Positions 1 through 9,618 are shown, counted from the stretch's first letter. The stretch: DNA of 64,000 bases from Salinimonas marina (GCF_015644725.1 NZ_CP064795.1:928501-992500); one strand, 5' to 3'. The notes: generated by a model from the sequence alone, not told the origin. Made by a program: numbers and translations.

Positions 1-473
1 AACCCCTGGCGATGACAGCGCTCATGGAAAAGCTGATTAAATGGTGTGAGCCGGGAACCACTGCCGGCTCGGTTAACCTGGTAAGCGCTGCCGCCCCGTC
101 GCCCGTTACAGAATCAACCGAAATGGGCGCCCGAATGATTTGTTTTGATAAACCCGGTGCTTTATCGCGGCTGATGAATAACGAAACATTGCTGAAAAAA
201 CTGGTCGGGCTTTTTATTGATGATTCGTCTGAAAAATTACAGCAGCTAAGTGAGGCGGTCAATTCGCAGGATTATGAAAGCGTACGTCAGGCAAGTCACG
301 CCTTAAAAGGGCAGGCCGGCGACATAGGTGCCATCGATTTACACCGCAAGCTTTATGAGCTCGAAGCGATAGCCAAAAAAGGCAACAAGCCTGTTTATGG
401 AAAACAAGTTGAAGTTATTGAGCATGCCTACAAAGAACTGATCACCGAACTTCAAAACTACCTGGCCGCTTAA
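1..473 (+). CDS. Hybrid sensor histidine kinase, C-terminal end (receiver tail plus HPt domain), partial
   Basis: The reading frame is open to the left edge, so this is the 3' end of a larger gene and not a small protein starting at the ATG at 12. The first residues (PLAMTALMEKLIKW) resemble the last helix of a response-regulator receiver domain. A linker of about 30 residues follows, then an HPt domain. The phosphorelay histidine sits in SHALKGQAGDIGA, residue 96 counted from the ATG at 12. Such proteins pass phosphate from kinase to receiver to HPt in the cytoplasm. The sensory input and the target are outside the window. Confidence 0.8.
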   Translation, partial: PLAMTALMEKLIKWCEPGTTAGSVNLVSAAAPSPVTESTEMGARMICFDKPGALSRLMNNETLLKKLVGLFIDDSSEKLQQLSEAVNSQDYESVRQASHALKGQAGDIGAIDLHRKLYELEAIAKKGNKPVYGKQVEVIEHAYKELITELQNYLAA

Positions 474-572
474 CGGCGAGAAGTTTTGCACCCCCGAAAT
501 AAACTTGAAGTGATTTAACGCAGTACAAACCTGTTATCAAACCTTTATATTGTTAATCGATACAGGCTGTTT

Positions 573-1556
573 ATGACTTCTAAACGTAGTGTTGATGCCC
601 ACTCTATTATCGATATGCCCATTAAAAGCTGGTGGCATATTATCAAACGCATTTCGGTCAATATGCAGCGACACAACCTGCCGCTCATTGCTGCGGGCGT
701 TGCTTTTTATCTATTATTGGCTATTTTTCCGTTACTCGGGGCGCTGATTTCACTTTATGGTCTGATGGTTTCCCCTGCTGAACTGCAGGATCATATGCAA
801 TTATTGATTGATGTGGTGCCCTCCCAAAGCCGCTATATTATTGAAGAGCAATTGGAAAATCTTACCCAGAAGTCCAGCTCCACCCTAAGCTGGGGATTCG
901 CGCTTTCGCTGGTGCTGTCCTTGTGGAGTAGCAGCAAAGGCGCGAATGCGCTTATAACTGCCTGTAATATCACCTACAGCGAGTCTCACGGCCGGGGATT
1001 TCTGCGCGGGTTGCTGGCCCGTTTTACCTGCACCATCAGTATTATTGTCACCATCATTGTGGCGCTGGCATTTATCACCGTGGTGCCGAAGTGGATAAGC
1101 TGGGCCACCGGTGACTTACTCAGCACCAGGCAGGCAGGGTGGATAACCTGGCCGATTATGCTGCTATTGTTCAATGCCAGCTTATCCGCGTTATACCGTT
1201 ATGGGCCCCACCGGGAACCGGCGCAATGGCGATGGGTGACCCCAGGCTCGATTATGGCCACGGTGCTATGGATAGCGGCCTCCTATGGCTTCTCTCTCTA
1301 TCTGAGCGAGTTTGCCACTTACAATAAAACCTATGGTTCAGTAGGCGGAATTATCATTTTACTGATGTGGTTGTATCTGAGTGCTTACATTATTTTATTG
1401 GGCGCCGAAACCAATTCGGCCATAGAATTGCAAACCAGCAAAGACAGCACGGTAGGCGAAGAAAAGCCCAAAGGAGAGCGGGGCGCCTTCGTGGCTGACC
1501 ATACGCCGGATGATGATCGGGACAGTGAACCAAAACAGCCTTTAGGAGGTAAGTAA
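573..1556 (+). CDS. YihY/BrkB-family inner membrane protein
   Basis: This 327-residue protein has about six hydrophobic segments between residues 35 and 275 and a charged, hydrophilic tail of about 45 residues. The stretch LPLIAAGVAFYLLLAIFPLL near residue 36 and GSVGGIIILLMWLYLSAY near the last membrane segment are typical of the YihY/BrkB family. That family was long misnamed ribonuclease BN, and its function remains uncertain. It lies 99 bp after the HPt gene and 214 bp before minC, and looks like its own transcription unit. Confidence 0.85.
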   Translation: MTSKRSVDAHSIIDMPIKSWWHIIKRISVNMQRHNLPLIAAGVAFYLLLAIFPLLGALISLYGLMVSPAELQDHMQLLIDVVPSQSRYIIEEQLENLTQKSSSTLSWGFALSLVLSLWSSSKGANALITACNITYSESHGRGFLRGLLARFTCTISIIVTIIVALAFITVVPKWISWATGDLLSTRQAGWITWPIMLLLFNASLSALYRYGPHREPAQWRWVTPGSIMATVLWIAASYGFSLYLSEFATYNKTYGSVGGIIILLMWLYLSAYIILLGAETNSAIELQTSKDSTVGEEKPKGERGAFVADHTPDDDRDSEPKQPLGGK

Positions 1557-1770
1557 GCGCCAGCGAAGTTAAACATTTTTGCTAACCTAAGCGGCTAGCG
1601 TAAGGAATTGTGCGGTAATTTGCGAAAAAATGAAGAAATTGTAAAAAAAGTGCCCGCTATTATGGCCTGGCTATTGCTGTAGGCCTGGAATTTGATAGAG
1701 TGCAATTTTACGCATAGTAACTTATTATTCACAGCTGGCTCCAGGCTGGCCGAAGGTCCAGGGAATACGA

Positions 1771-2478
1771 ATGGCAGAGCAGTGCTTTCGGATGAAAGGT
1801 ACAACACTTACCAGTATTGTACTTGATGTATTACAGTTTGAACCCGACGAATTTGACCAACAGCTGGCGACCAAAATTGCCAGTGCACCACAGTTTTTCA
1901 CACGTTCTTCGTTAATTATACAATTAAACGCAGCAATCAGTGCTACTGAGTTTGAATTGCTGGTAGCCTTATGTAAAAAGCATCAGCTGCAACCTATGGC
2001 AGTAAAAGGCAATGTGGGCGAGTTAAAAACCACGATCAATGATCTGGGGTTGTCTGATATTAGCCAGAGCAAATCCACTGATTCAGACATTTCACCCACT
2101 GAAACCCCTGCTTCTACTGATAGTAAGAGCGAAGCCGGTGCCGTTCAGGGCGCACCAAAAATTATCGATCGGCCGGTACGTTCTGGCCAACAGGTTTATG
2201 CACAAGGCGGTGATTTGATTATCGTGGCCCCGGTCAGTGAAGGCGCTGAAATTCTGGCTGATGGCAATATCCATGTTTACGGCACCATGCGTGGCAGGGC
2301 CCTTGCAGGGGTCCAGGGGAATACCCAGGCAAGAATATTTTGCCAACAGGTAGAAGCAGAATTGCTGTCTATCGCCGGGCGCTTTGTGATGCAAGACACA
2401 ATACAATCACAGTGCTGGAAACAACCAGCACAGGCATATTTGGAAGACGACACCCTGGTTGTATCAGCATTAGTCTGA
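1771..2478 (+). CDS. minC: Septum site-determining protein MinC
   Basis: MinC inhibits FtsZ ring assembly away from mid-cell and is carried to the membrane by MinD. The 235-residue protein has the N-terminal FtsZ-binding domain (LKG-type start, here MKGTTLTSIVLDV, about residues 8-100). An acidic and Ser/Thr-rich linker follows at about 105-130. The C-terminal beta-helix domain has the conserved VRSGQQVYAQGGDLIIV and GNIHVYGTMRGRALAGV. The ATG at 1771 is preferred over the one at 1792 because the seven extra residues align with the usual MinC N-terminus. It is first gene of minC-minD-minE, with 29 bp to minD. Confidence 0.96.
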   Translation: MAEQCFRMKGTTLTSIVLDVLQFEPDEFDQQLATKIASAPQFFTRSSLIIQLNAAISATEFELLVALCKKHQLQPMAVKGNVGELKTTINDLGLSDISQSKSTDSDISPTETPASTDSKSEAGAVQGAPKIIDRPVRSGQQVYAQGGDLIIVAPVSEGAEILADGNIHVYGTMRGRALAGVQGNTQARIFCQQVEAELLSIAGRFVMQDTIQSQCWKQPAQAYLEDDTLVVSALV

Positions 2479-2507
2479 TGTCTCCGGTGTCTGTTGAGGA
2501 AAGGTAA

Positions 2508-3316
2508 ATGGCTAAGATCATCGTTGTAACCTCGGGTAAAGGGGGTGTAGGCAAAACTACATCCAGCGCAGCAATAGCAACCGGACTTGCATTGCAGGGA
2601 CACAAGACCGTCGTCGTTGACTTTGATGTGGGTCTGCGAAATCTTGATCTCATCATGGGATGTGAGCGTCGGGTTGTGTACGATTTCGTAAACGTGATCA
2701 ATAAAGAAGCCACGCTTAATCAGGCGCTTATAAAAGATAAACGCACCAAAGACTTGTTTATTTTGCCGGCCTCACAAACCCGGGATAAAGATGCGCTGAC
2801 TATGGAAGGCGTGCAGACCGTGCTCAATGATTTGAGTAAAGAGTTTGAGTTTATCATTTGTGACTCGCCAGCCGGTATTGAACAGGGGCACAGATGGCCC
2901 TGTACTTTGCTGACGAAGCCATTGTGGTCACAAATCCCGAAGTGTCGTCGGTTCGAGACTCTGATCGTATTTTAGGGATCTTGCAAAGCAAATCGATGCG
3001 CGCCGAGCAGGGCAAAAATGTCAAAGAACATTTGTTGCTTACTCGCTACAACCCGCATCGGGTTGAGACTGCAGAGATGCTGAGTGTGGCCGATGTCGAA
3101 GAGATTCTGGCCGTACCACTACTGGGAGTGATCCCAGAGTCTGAGGCGGTACTAAAAGCATCGAATCAGGGAGCCCCGGTGATTCTGGACCAGGAGTCAA
3201 ATGCTGGCCAGGCTTACGGCGATGCGGTACGCAGATTGCTTGGGGAAAAGGTAGAACACCGCTTCTTAGAAGCACAGAAAAAAGGGTTCTTTAAGCGCCT
3301 GCTCGGAGGAAAATAA
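2508..3316 (+). CDS. minD: Septum site-determining protein MinD, interrupted by a one-base frameshift
   Basis: MinD is the membrane-associated ATPase that recruits MinC and oscillates under MinE control. Frame one (from 2508) carries the deviant Walker A GKGGVGKT (residues 10-17) and [18 protein letters not shown], then loses frame after SPAGIEQG. Frame two (from about 2889) continues with [20 protein letters not shown] and ends with the amphipathic membrane-targeting helix [12 protein letters not shown]. Adding one G to the run at 2885-2888 restores a 269-residue MinD reading [12 protein letters not shown]. coli MinD is 270 residues. A sequencing or assembly error is the likeliest cause. The stop overlaps the minE start by one base. 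Confidence 0.95.
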
Positions 3317-3567
3317 TGGGCATATTTGATTACCTGCTGAAAAAGGGCAAGCCCAATTCAGCTGCTGTAGCCAAAGAGCGGCTACAAATAATTGTTGCGC
3401 ATGAGCGGCGTAAACGGACCGAACCCGATTACCTGCCGATGATGCAGCAGGAAATCCTGGAAGTAATCAGAAAGTATGTACAGATTGCTGACGATCAGGT
3501 GTCGGTACAACTTGAAGACAGCGATGACTGCAGTGTGCTGGAGCTGAATATTACCCTGCCTGAATAG
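3316..3567 (+). CDS. minE: Cell division topological specificity factor MinE
   Basis: This 83-residue protein gives MinC/MinD its spatial specificity by stimulating MinD ATPase at the membrane. The N-terminal amphipathic segment [16 protein letters not shown] is followed by the MinD-contacting segment [14 protein letters not shown] (about residues 21-34). The C-terminal topological domain includes [17 protein letters not shown]. The start ATG overlaps the minD stop codon, and GGAGGA just upstream is a good ribosome site. A strong terminator follows 54 bp after the stop. The intact, codirectional minE argues that the operon is functional despite the apparent minD frameshift. Confidence 0.97.
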   Translation: MGIFDYLLKKGKPNSAAVAKERLQIIVAHERRKRTEPDYLPMMQQEILEVIRKYVQIADDQVSVQLEDSDDCSVLELNITLPE

Positions 3568-3620
3568 GCCGAGGTGAGAGACCAGCCTAGGAACTAAAAA
3601 GTGTTCCGGCTGAAACACAA

Positions 3621-3655
3621 AGCCCCTGAGCGTTGCGCGCTCAGGGGCTTTTTAT
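3621..3655 (+). terminator. Rho-independent terminator after minCDE
   Basis: A perfect 12-bp stem (AGCCCCTGAGCG paired with CGCTCAGGGGCT) with a 5-base loop is followed directly by a T-run. It ends the minCDE transcript, and no competing structure is visible. Confidence 0.93.
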
Positions 3656-3748
3656 TATTGGTACAAGACACGGTGCGCTGGTGGCAAAACAGTGGTCACG
3701 GCACACAGACCAGGGCCCATGCGCTGCAAACCTAAGCCCGGTGATGGT

Positions 3749-5284
3749 TTAATTGACTTTGCGTTCGTATTTGGCCGGTTGATCTTCCGCCGGCAGGGTA
3801 GACAGAATAAACTCACGCACATCGTCATTAGCGGTTTTCAAATCGTCTTTACGCAGGTACATCATATGACCGCTGTGATAGCCTTTAAAGCTTAGCCGAT
3901 CGCGCATTTTGCCGCTGGGATCCAGCTGCCACATGGTGTACTTGGCATCAAAATAATTGGTGGCCCCATCAAAATATCCTGACTGCACCATGACATGCAA
4001 AAACGGATTCGCCGCCATTGCCAGCCGCAAGTTTTCGCCGGTATTATTATTGGTGCGATCCCAGGGATGCACGGGCCCGAACATGTTGTATTTGATGTCG
4101 GTTTTAAAGTTTAGCTCGTTAGTCAGGTAGGTATTGATAGCTGGCGTGAACGCATGTAACCACGAGCTAAGCTCTGCATTGTAATCAGGGCGACTTCCCA
4201 CATCCTGTTTATCAATACCCAGATAACGGCTGTCGAGCCGGCCTAAGGTTTTGCCTTCATCGCGCAGCAGGCTTTTCCAAAAGTAGCGGGTGCTTACATC
4301 CAGATTACTACGGGTGATATCTTCTTCCGACAACCCGGAATAGGCCGCCATCTGCGCAACCAGCTGCTGTTGGCGCTCCGGCTCAATAAAGCCACCACGG
4401 GCCAGCGCTGGGATCAGCTTATCCAGGGTGAACGTTTCTACCTCGGCCAGAAATTCTTCTAACTTCATCTGCTGATATTTGCTTGCAAGCTTATTATGAT
4501 ACCAGGCGGTAGCCGCAAAATAAGGAAGTCGGTTGGCCGCTTCTACCGCACCCTCACGGGGAATGCCCAATTCAGTCGGAGAGACCAGAATTACCCCGTT
4601 CAGGTACATCCACTGGGCATTTTGTAGTGCCAGGGCCAGTCCCGAAACCCGGGTAGTACCATAGCTTTCACCAATCAGATATTTAGGCGCGCGCCATTTA
4701 TCGTGTCGGGTTACAAAGGTATTTATCCATTCTGCCAGGTATTCCACATCGGCGTTGACGCCGAAAAATTGTTTTTGTTGTTCTTCTTTAGACGGTAATT
4801 CGCCTTCTGCGTTTTCCAGGACCCGTGAATAGCCTGTATTAACCGGGTTTACATAGACGATATCCGCCACATCTAAAACTGAATGAGGATTGGTTTTGGT
4901 GCCATAGGGCTGCAGTGGGTAGCCTTCATCATCCACATTCAGCACCTTGGGGCCGGTATAGGCAAGATGCATCCATACTGACGCCGAACCTGGCCCGCCG
5001 TTAAAGCTAATCAGCAAGGGTCGGGTGGCCTGGTTTTTTATATCAGTGCGTTGATAAAATGTGTATTGCAGACTGGCAATGGCCTCGCCTTGTTCATTCC
5101 ACACCGGTTGCATGCCGGCTGTCGCGGTATAATTAACCCGCTGTCCGCCAATTTCTGTTTTATGCTCGGTGGTAATGGCTTGTTCAGCTTTTATCTTACG
5201 CGCATGATCTGACGGTTGAGTCTCCGCCCAGGCCAGGGGGCTGCTGGTTAGTGCAGCGGCCAGTAAATATCCTTTCCAGCTCAT
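3749..5284 (-). CDS. Secreted serine carboxypeptidase, peptidase family S10
   Basis: A 511-residue alpha/beta-hydrolase peptidase with an N-terminal signal peptide (MSWKGYLLAAALTSSPLAWA), so it is exported. S10 hallmarks are present: SFNGGPGSASVWMHL near residue 93, NPVNTGYSR near 146, the nucleophile in GESYGTTR (Ser207), the acid in GYFDGATNY (Asp439) and the base in GYHSGHM (His473). It should release C-terminal residues from peptides. I chose the ATG at 5284 over an upstream one at 5317, because AGAGG precedes it and the signal peptide then starts correctly. It is codirectional with the M20 peptidase upstream, which suggests a peptide-scavenging pair. Confidence 0.9.
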   Translation of the reverse strand: MSWKGYLLAAALTSSPLAWAETQPSDHARKIKAEQAITTEHKTEIGGQRVNYTATAGMQPVWNEQGEAIASLQYTFYQRTDIKNQATRPLLISFNGGPGSASVWMHLAYTGPKVLNVDDEGYPLQPYGTKTNPHSVLDVADIVYVNPVNTGYSRVLENAEGELPSKEEQQKQFFGVNADVEYLAEWINTFVTRHDKWRAPKYLIGESYGTTRVSGLALALQNAQWMYLNGVILVSPTELGIPREGAVEAANRLPYFAATAWYHNKLASKYQQMKLEEFLAEVETFTLDKLIPALARGGFIEPERQQQLVAQMAAYSGLSEEDITRSNLDVSTRYFWKSLLRDEGKTLGRLDSRYLGIDKQDVGSRPDYNAELSSWLHAFTPAINTYLTNELNFKTDIKYNMFGPVHPWDRTNNNTGENLRLAMAANPFLHVMVQSGYFDGATNYFDAKYTMWQLDPSGKMRDRLSFKGYHSGHMMYLRKDDLKTANDDVREFILSTLPAEDQPAKYERKVN

Positions 5285-5320
5285 AATGCCTCTTTGTTTA
5301 TTCTTATGGTCACACAATAA

Positions 5321-5337
5321 GGCGCCAAAATGGCGCC
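5321..5337 (-). terminator. Possible terminator or leader hairpin between the M20 and S10 genes
   Basis: GGCGCC-ATTTT-GGCGCC (minus-strand sense) is followed by TTATTG, a poor U-tract. It lies between the M20 stop and the S10 start. It could be a weak terminator, or a stem in the S10 leader. Confidence 0.35.
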
Positions 5338-5394
5338 GGTTAACAATAGGTTAACACTGTTCTGGACGAACAACATACCACTGGTCGGGTTTAC

Positions 5395-6705
5395 TCAGGA
5401 GTCGGTCGATGGCAGGCCCTGGTGATGCAGACGGTAGATTAACAGCGCCGCGCGCTTGGTCTGTGTTCTGAGCGTGTTCAGGTCGCCTTCTTCATTCACG
5501 GTGTGCCCGGCGGTACCACCCATACCTAAGCCATCCAGCGCCATTTGCACATGCGCGGCAGTAAAGGCTACATCTGCGGCACCGGCATTGCGTGGATCGA
5601 TGGCGGTTACCTTGCCCAGATCCAGTGTTTCGCTAATCTGCGAATACATGTTCAGTAGCCGGGCGTTGGCGTCGGTGGGGGCCAGTGGTGGGTAGCCCTC
5701 ATCAAACTCAATGGTGGCTGAGGTTTTTGGCAGGTTCTGGCGCACAATTTTCTGCATTTTCTGCTTTACCCGCTCTACCTGCGCTGCCGAAAGCGCACGA
5801 ATATCTCCGGTCACCAGTGCTGACTCTGCCACCACATTGTCTTTACCAAATGCGCTGGCCCTGTTTTGTTTATCCTGATGGCTGACTTCGGTGCCACCGG
5901 CAATTTTGCCGGGGTTAAAGGTCAGCAGCTTTTCATCGCGTAGCTGGTTATAAAATGCCTGCAAAATTCGTGAGGCTTCATAAATCGCCCCGGCGCCTAC
6001 TTCAGGCTGAAACACCTGAGAAGAGTGCGCCGGCGTGCCTTTTACCGTTAATGTCCAGCCCATGGCGCCGCGGCGGGAGGTATTGGCAGTGGCAGGATCG
6101 CCATCGCCATTTTCAAAACCCAGGGCGACATCGGCCCATTTAGCCGCATCAATCAGATCCGCTTTTGACAAGGCCAGGGGTCGACCGCTGGACTCTTCAT
6201 CGCCGGTCATTATTACCTGAATATTCATATCCTGCAGTTCACCGGCCGCAGCAAGCGCCTTTAGAGACTGCAAAATAATAATGTTGCCGCCCTTCATATC
6301 TGCGATCCCCGGACCTTTGGCCCAGCCCTCGCGGGTAATTTCGTAGGTTTGAAACGGGCTGTCAGGTTCAAATACCGTATCCAGGTGACCAATGAGCAAG
6401 ATTTTGGGGCCCGTGCCGGTTTTTTTCGCGACCAGATGTCCGGCGCGATCATACTGGCTGCCATCGGTCATGGTGGCGGTAAAACCCAGTGCTTCAAATT
6501 CAGGTACCAGCATTTCACCGGTTTTGCGCACACCCTCAAAGTTCATGGTACCGCTGTTGATGTTGACCGATTTTTCGAGCAATGACAGGGCTTCATGATG
6601 ATGCTCATCAACATACCTGAGCGCTTGTTGTTCGCCAGGCGATACACTGCCTAAGACCTGGGTGCAGGCCAGGGTCAGAAGACCCAACACTGAAAGCTTT
6701 TTCAC
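5395..6705 (-). CDS. Secreted M20-family metallopeptidase (glutamate carboxypeptidase / CPG2-like)
   Basis: A 436-residue di-zinc peptidase with an N-terminal signal sequence (MKKLSVLGLLTLACTQVLGS). Metal and catalytic residues of the M20 family are visible: His107 and Asp109 in IGHLDTVF, bridging Asp136 in GPGIADMKGG, Glu170-Glu171 in TGDEESSG, Glu198 in GFENGDG, and a C-terminal His in GTAGHTVNEEGD. The dimerisation domain lies around residues 215-330 (RRGAMGWTLTVKGTPAHSS). The family removes C-terminal glutamate or similar residues from peptides or folate-like compounds. The exact substrate cannot be told. It lies upstream of and codirectional with the S10 peptidase. Confidence 0.9.
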   Translation of the reverse strand: MKKLSVLGLLTLACTQVLGSVSPGEQQALRYVDEHHHEALSLLEKSVNINSGTMNFEGVRKTGEMLVPEFEALGFTATMTDGSQYDRAGHLVAKKTGTGPKILLIGHLDTVFEPDSPFQTYEITREGWAKGPGIADMKGGNIIILQSLKALAAAGELQDMNIQVIMTGDEESSGRPLALSKADLIDAAKWADVALGFENGDGDPATANTSRRGAMGWTLTVKGTPAHSSQVFQPEVGAGAIYEASRILQAFYNQLRDEKLLTFNPGKIAGGTEVSHQDKQNRASAFGKDNVVAESALVTGDIRALSAAQVERVKQKMQKIVRQNLPKTSATIEFDEGYPPLAPTDANARLLNMYSQISETLDLGKVTAIDPRNAGAADVAFTAAHVQMALDGLGMGGTAGHTVNEEGDLNTLRTQTKRAALLIYRLHHQGLPSTDS

Positions 6706-6879
6706 AATTTACCCCGAGATTTTTATTCGATAATACGATTTACCTTACCTTTGTCGCTTAGTGAATAGCAAAGTTTTATGGCTCAGAAGAGGGTGGCGCG
6801 CGATAAAGTCAGCAGCCAAAGTAAACACTCTGCATTCGCAAAGAGTATTAGTTGGTACTACCTATAGAAGGAGGTTCGA

Positions 6880-7887
6880 ATGAAACAAGTTGAAATGGCA
6901 AGTCCGGATAAGGGACTGGATGGACTGAAAGTCAATGATGTGGCGCCACCGCCTGAGCCAGCAGCAGGTGAAATTATGGTTAATGTTAAAGCCACGTCGC
7001 TGAATTTTCATGACTACGGTGTAGCTTCTGGCGTTATGGCCCCAGATGCGGGTCGTATTTTAATGTCTGACGGTGCTGGTGTGGTCAGTGCGGTTGGCGA
7101 GGGCGTAACCGAATTTGCTAAAGGCGATCATGTGGTTTCATTGTTTTTTCCTGACTGGCAGTCGGGCCCGCCCAGGTTAAGCGATTTTTCACGTACCCCT
7201 GGCGACGGAATTGATGGCTACGCCCGCGAATATGTCACGCTACCGGCAAGCTGGTTTACGAAAGCGCCTCAGGGCTGGAGCCATGCACAGTCGGCCACCA
7301 TCACTACCGCGGGTTTAACAGCCTGGCGGGCACTGGTGGTGGAGAGCCAGTTAAAAGCCGGCGATAAAGTACTGTTGCTGGGCACCGGCGGTGTTTCGAT
7401 TTATGCACTGCAAATTGCCAAAGCCATGGGGGCTCAGGTGGCCATCACTTCTTCCAGTGACGAAAAGCTTGAAAAGGCAAAACAACTGGGCGCTGATTTT
7501 ACGGTTAACTACAAAAGCGATGAAAACTGGGGCGAAACCGTTGAATCCTGGAGTGATGGCGGCGTAGACCATGTGGTTGAAGTAGGCGGGCCGGCTACTT
7601 TGTCGCATTCAATCACGGCGTGCCGTGTAGGCGGTAACATTGTCTTAATTGGCGTGCTCACCGGCATGGGCGGAGAAGTTCCCACCGCGCTGTTGATGAA
7701 AAAACAAATAAAACTGACCGGGATCATTGTGGGTTCACACCAGCATCAGCAAGAGTTTGTGAGGGCGCTGGAAACCATGCAGTTTGAACCGGTTATTGAT
7801 AAATCCTTTAAGCTGGAGGAGCTGGCCGAGGCGTTTCGATATGAAGAGTCGGGTCAGCATTTCGGAAAAATTGTTGCCCAGTACTAA
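6880..7887 (+). CDS. NAD(P)-dependent MDR-family alcohol dehydrogenase / quinone oxidoreductase-like
   Basis: This 335-residue medium-chain oxidoreductase has a GroES-like N-terminal domain (LNFHDYGVASG, SDGAGVVSAVGEGV) and a Rossmann fold with GTGGVSIYALQIAKAMGA (glycine motif at residues 168-173). The usual cysteine zinc ligands of classical alcohol dehydrogenases are not seen, so the zinc-independent quinone-oxidoreductase side of the family is likely. The substrate is unknown. A very strong ribosome site (GAAGGAGGT) precedes the ATG. It is divergent from the M20 gene and has its own terminator. Confidence 0.87.
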   Translation: MKQVEMASPDKGLDGLKVNDVAPPPEPAAGEIMVNVKATSLNFHDYGVASGVMAPDAGRILMSDGAGVVSAVGEGVTEFAKGDHVVSLFFPDWQSGPPRLSDFSRTPGDGIDGYAREYVTLPASWFTKAPQGWSHAQSATITTAGLTAWRALVVESQLKAGDKVLLLGTGGVSIYALQIAKAMGAQVAITSSSDEKLEKAKQLGADFTVNYKSDENWGETVESWSDGGVDHVVEVGGPATLSHSITACRVGGNIVLIGVLTGMGGEVPTALLMKKQIKLTGIIVGSHQHQQEFVRALETMQFEPVIDKSFKLEELAEAFRYEESGQHFGKIVAQY

Positions 7888-7905
7888 TCGCGAAATAAAG
7901 ACAAT

Positions 7906-7927
7906 GCCGGCCCACAGGCCGGCTTTT
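7906..7927 (+). terminator. Rho-independent terminator after the MDR oxidoreductase gene
   Basis: A 7-bp GC stem (GCCGGCC / GGCCGGC) with a CACA loop is followed by TTTT, 18 bp after the stop codon. Confidence 0.85.
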
Positions 7928-8008
7928 CCTTTCGTACCCAAAGTATAAAAAGGCAAGTGAGCGGGCGTTCAGTCTATTCACACTTAGCTGTAACTATGGA
8001 TTGAAAAT

Positions 8009-8743
8009 GTGAGTCCTGAAATTGTTAGTGACACCACCGAAGAAAAGGCCATTTTGACACGCTGTATCGCCAGTAAAGCGCCCATCGGCCGGCCATTACA
8101 AATACTGGAGGCTGGCTGTGGCAATAAGTGGCAACTGAAACTTAGTGATATCAACTATACGCTGACCGGCGTGGATGTCGACAAAGAAGCGGTTGATTTG
8201 CGTCAACGCCAGCATAATGATTTGCATGAGGTGATTATCGGCGACCTGCGCACGGTTGAAATGCCAGCTCAGTCTTACGACGTAATTTATACCGCCTATG
8301 TGCTTGAGCATGTGGGAAATATTGAAAGAGTGCTGGATAACTTTCAGACCTGGCTTAAACCGGGAGGTCTGCTAATAATAAAGGTGCCGGACCGTGATAC
8401 GGTGTATGGATTTATGGCCCGGATGACCCCGCACTGGGTCCATATTTGGTACTACCGTCTGATAAAGGGCAATAAAAATGCCGGTAAGCCGGGTTATCTG
8501 CCATACCCTACGGTTTATGACCCCGCGCTTGGACAGCAGGCTTTACGCCGTTTTTGTAGACACAACGGGTTAGCGGTCAAGGCCATATTTGGTAAAAATA
8601 ATTATTTGCGTAAACGGTCATTCCGGGATCGGGTGATTCGTATTTTTGTTCAGCTTATGAGCTTGTTTTCATTCGGGCGGCTGGCCTGGCATTATAATGA
8701 TCTTATCTACATAATTGAAAAAAATAGAGAAAATTCAGACTGA
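8009..8743 (+). CDS. Class I SAM-dependent methyltransferase
   Basis: This 244-residue protein has the SAM-binding motif I ILEAGCGNK (residues 32-40), the acidic ribose-binding end of strand 2 in GVDVDKEAV, and motif YDVIYTAYVLEHV. These are typical of the Methyltransf_11/Methyltransf_23 group. The C-terminal 100 residues are basic and hydrophobic (FRDRVIRIFVQLMSLFSFG) and might contact membrane. The start is a GTG at 8009; no upstream in-frame ATG fits and the ribosome site is weak. The substrate is not evident. It stands alone between the MDR gene and upp. Confidence 0.8.
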   Translation: MSPEIVSDTTEEKAILTRCIASKAPIGRPLQILEAGCGNKWQLKLSDINYTLTGVDVDKEAVDLRQRQHNDLHEVIIGDLRTVEMPAQSYDVIYTAYVLEHVGNIERVLDNFQTWLKPGGLLIIKVPDRDTVYGFMARMTPHWVHIWYYRLIKGNKNAGKPGYLPYPTVYDPALGQQALRRFCRHNGLAVKAIFGKNNYLRKRSFRDRVIRIFVQLMSLFSFGRLAWHYNDLIYIIEKNRENSD

Positions 8744-8874
8744 CCTTATAAAAAGCGGTAAAAGAGTCGAAATTTAGCCCACTTACGGGGATAATCCTAT
8801 CCGGTTTAAAGCCTGGCGGGCGATTTGCATTTTCCTGCTATTATTTTTTATTTTGGTTATTTACGGAGCACATC

Positions 8875-9504
8875 ATGGCAGTTCATGAAATTAAACATCC
8901 TCTTATTCAGCACAAACTTGGACTGATGCGCGAAGCCGGGTTAAGCAGCAAGGGATTTCGCGAACTGGCCAGCGAAGTAGGCAACTTACTCACCTACGAG
9001 GCCACCCGGGATTTGGCTACCGAAGATACGTCGATCACTGCCTGGTCAGGCGACACCATAAATGTTGAGCGTATTGCTGGCAAAAAAATCACGGTAGTGC
9101 CTATTTTGCGCGCGGGTTTAGGAATGTTGGACGGCGTTATGGAGCTTATTCCCAATGCCAAAATCTCGGTGGTCGGCTTGTATCGTGATGAAGAGAGTCT
9201 GGAGCCGGTGGCCTACTTTGATAAAGTTGTGAAACACATCGATGAACGTACCGCCCTTATTGTGGATCCTATGCTGGCGACCGGCGGGACGCTGATTGCT
9301 ACTATCGATCTGCTTAAACAAAAAGGCTGCACCAAAATTATGGGATTGTTCCTGGTGGCTGCGCCCGAAGGCATTGCAGCGGTAACCAAAATACATCCTG
9401 ACATTGAGATCTTCACTGCCTCGGTAGACGAAAAGCTTAACGATAAAGGTTATATATTGCCTGGACTGGGCGATGCCGGTGACCGTATTTTTGGCACCCG
9501 CTGA
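8875..9504 (+). CDS. upp: Uracil phosphoribosyltransferase
   Basis: Upp makes UMP from uracil and PRPP in pyrimidine salvage. The 209-residue length matches the family (208 in E. coli). Conserved blocks are present: [29 protein letters not shown], the PRPP loop [10 protein letters not shown] (about residues 129-138) and the C-terminal uracil-binding [23 protein letters not shown] precedes the ATG at good spacing. It is monocistronic here; no uraA permease follows, unlike in many relatives. Confidence 0.97.
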   Translation: MAVHEIKHPLIQHKLGLMREAGLSSKGFRELASEVGNLLTYEATRDLATEDTSITAWSGDTINVERIAGKKITVVPILRAGLGMLDGVMELIPNAKISVVGLYRDEESLEPVAYFDKVVKHIDERTALIVDPMLATGGTLIATIDLLKQKGCTKIMGLFLVAAPEGIAAVTKIHPDIEIFTASVDEKLNDKGYILPGLGDAGDRIFGTR

Positions 9505-9602
9505 TACTGCCTAAGCCAGTAAAAAAGGGCGACTCGAGAGCGTTACTCACTGTGGGGCGGCCACATTTGTAACTGATTTCAGGTGTAAACATGTTTATTA
9601 AT

Positions 9603-9618
9603 TGTTAATCGATTAAGA
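9603..9618. promoter_or_regulatory. Candidate operator palindrome upstream of the LacI-family gene
   Basis: TTAATCGATTAA (9605-9616) is a perfect 12-bp palindrome with a central CG, extended imperfectly to 16 bp. LacI-family operators are typically palindromes with a central CG. It lies about 130 bp upstream of the LacI-type gene. Autoregulation is inferred from position and symmetry only. Confidence 0.4.

Noticed and set aside
2880..2905. minD frame change as a programmed frameshift
   Set aside because: No slippery heptamer or downstream stimulatory structure was recognised. The five other frame changes in this window make a shared technical cause more likely.
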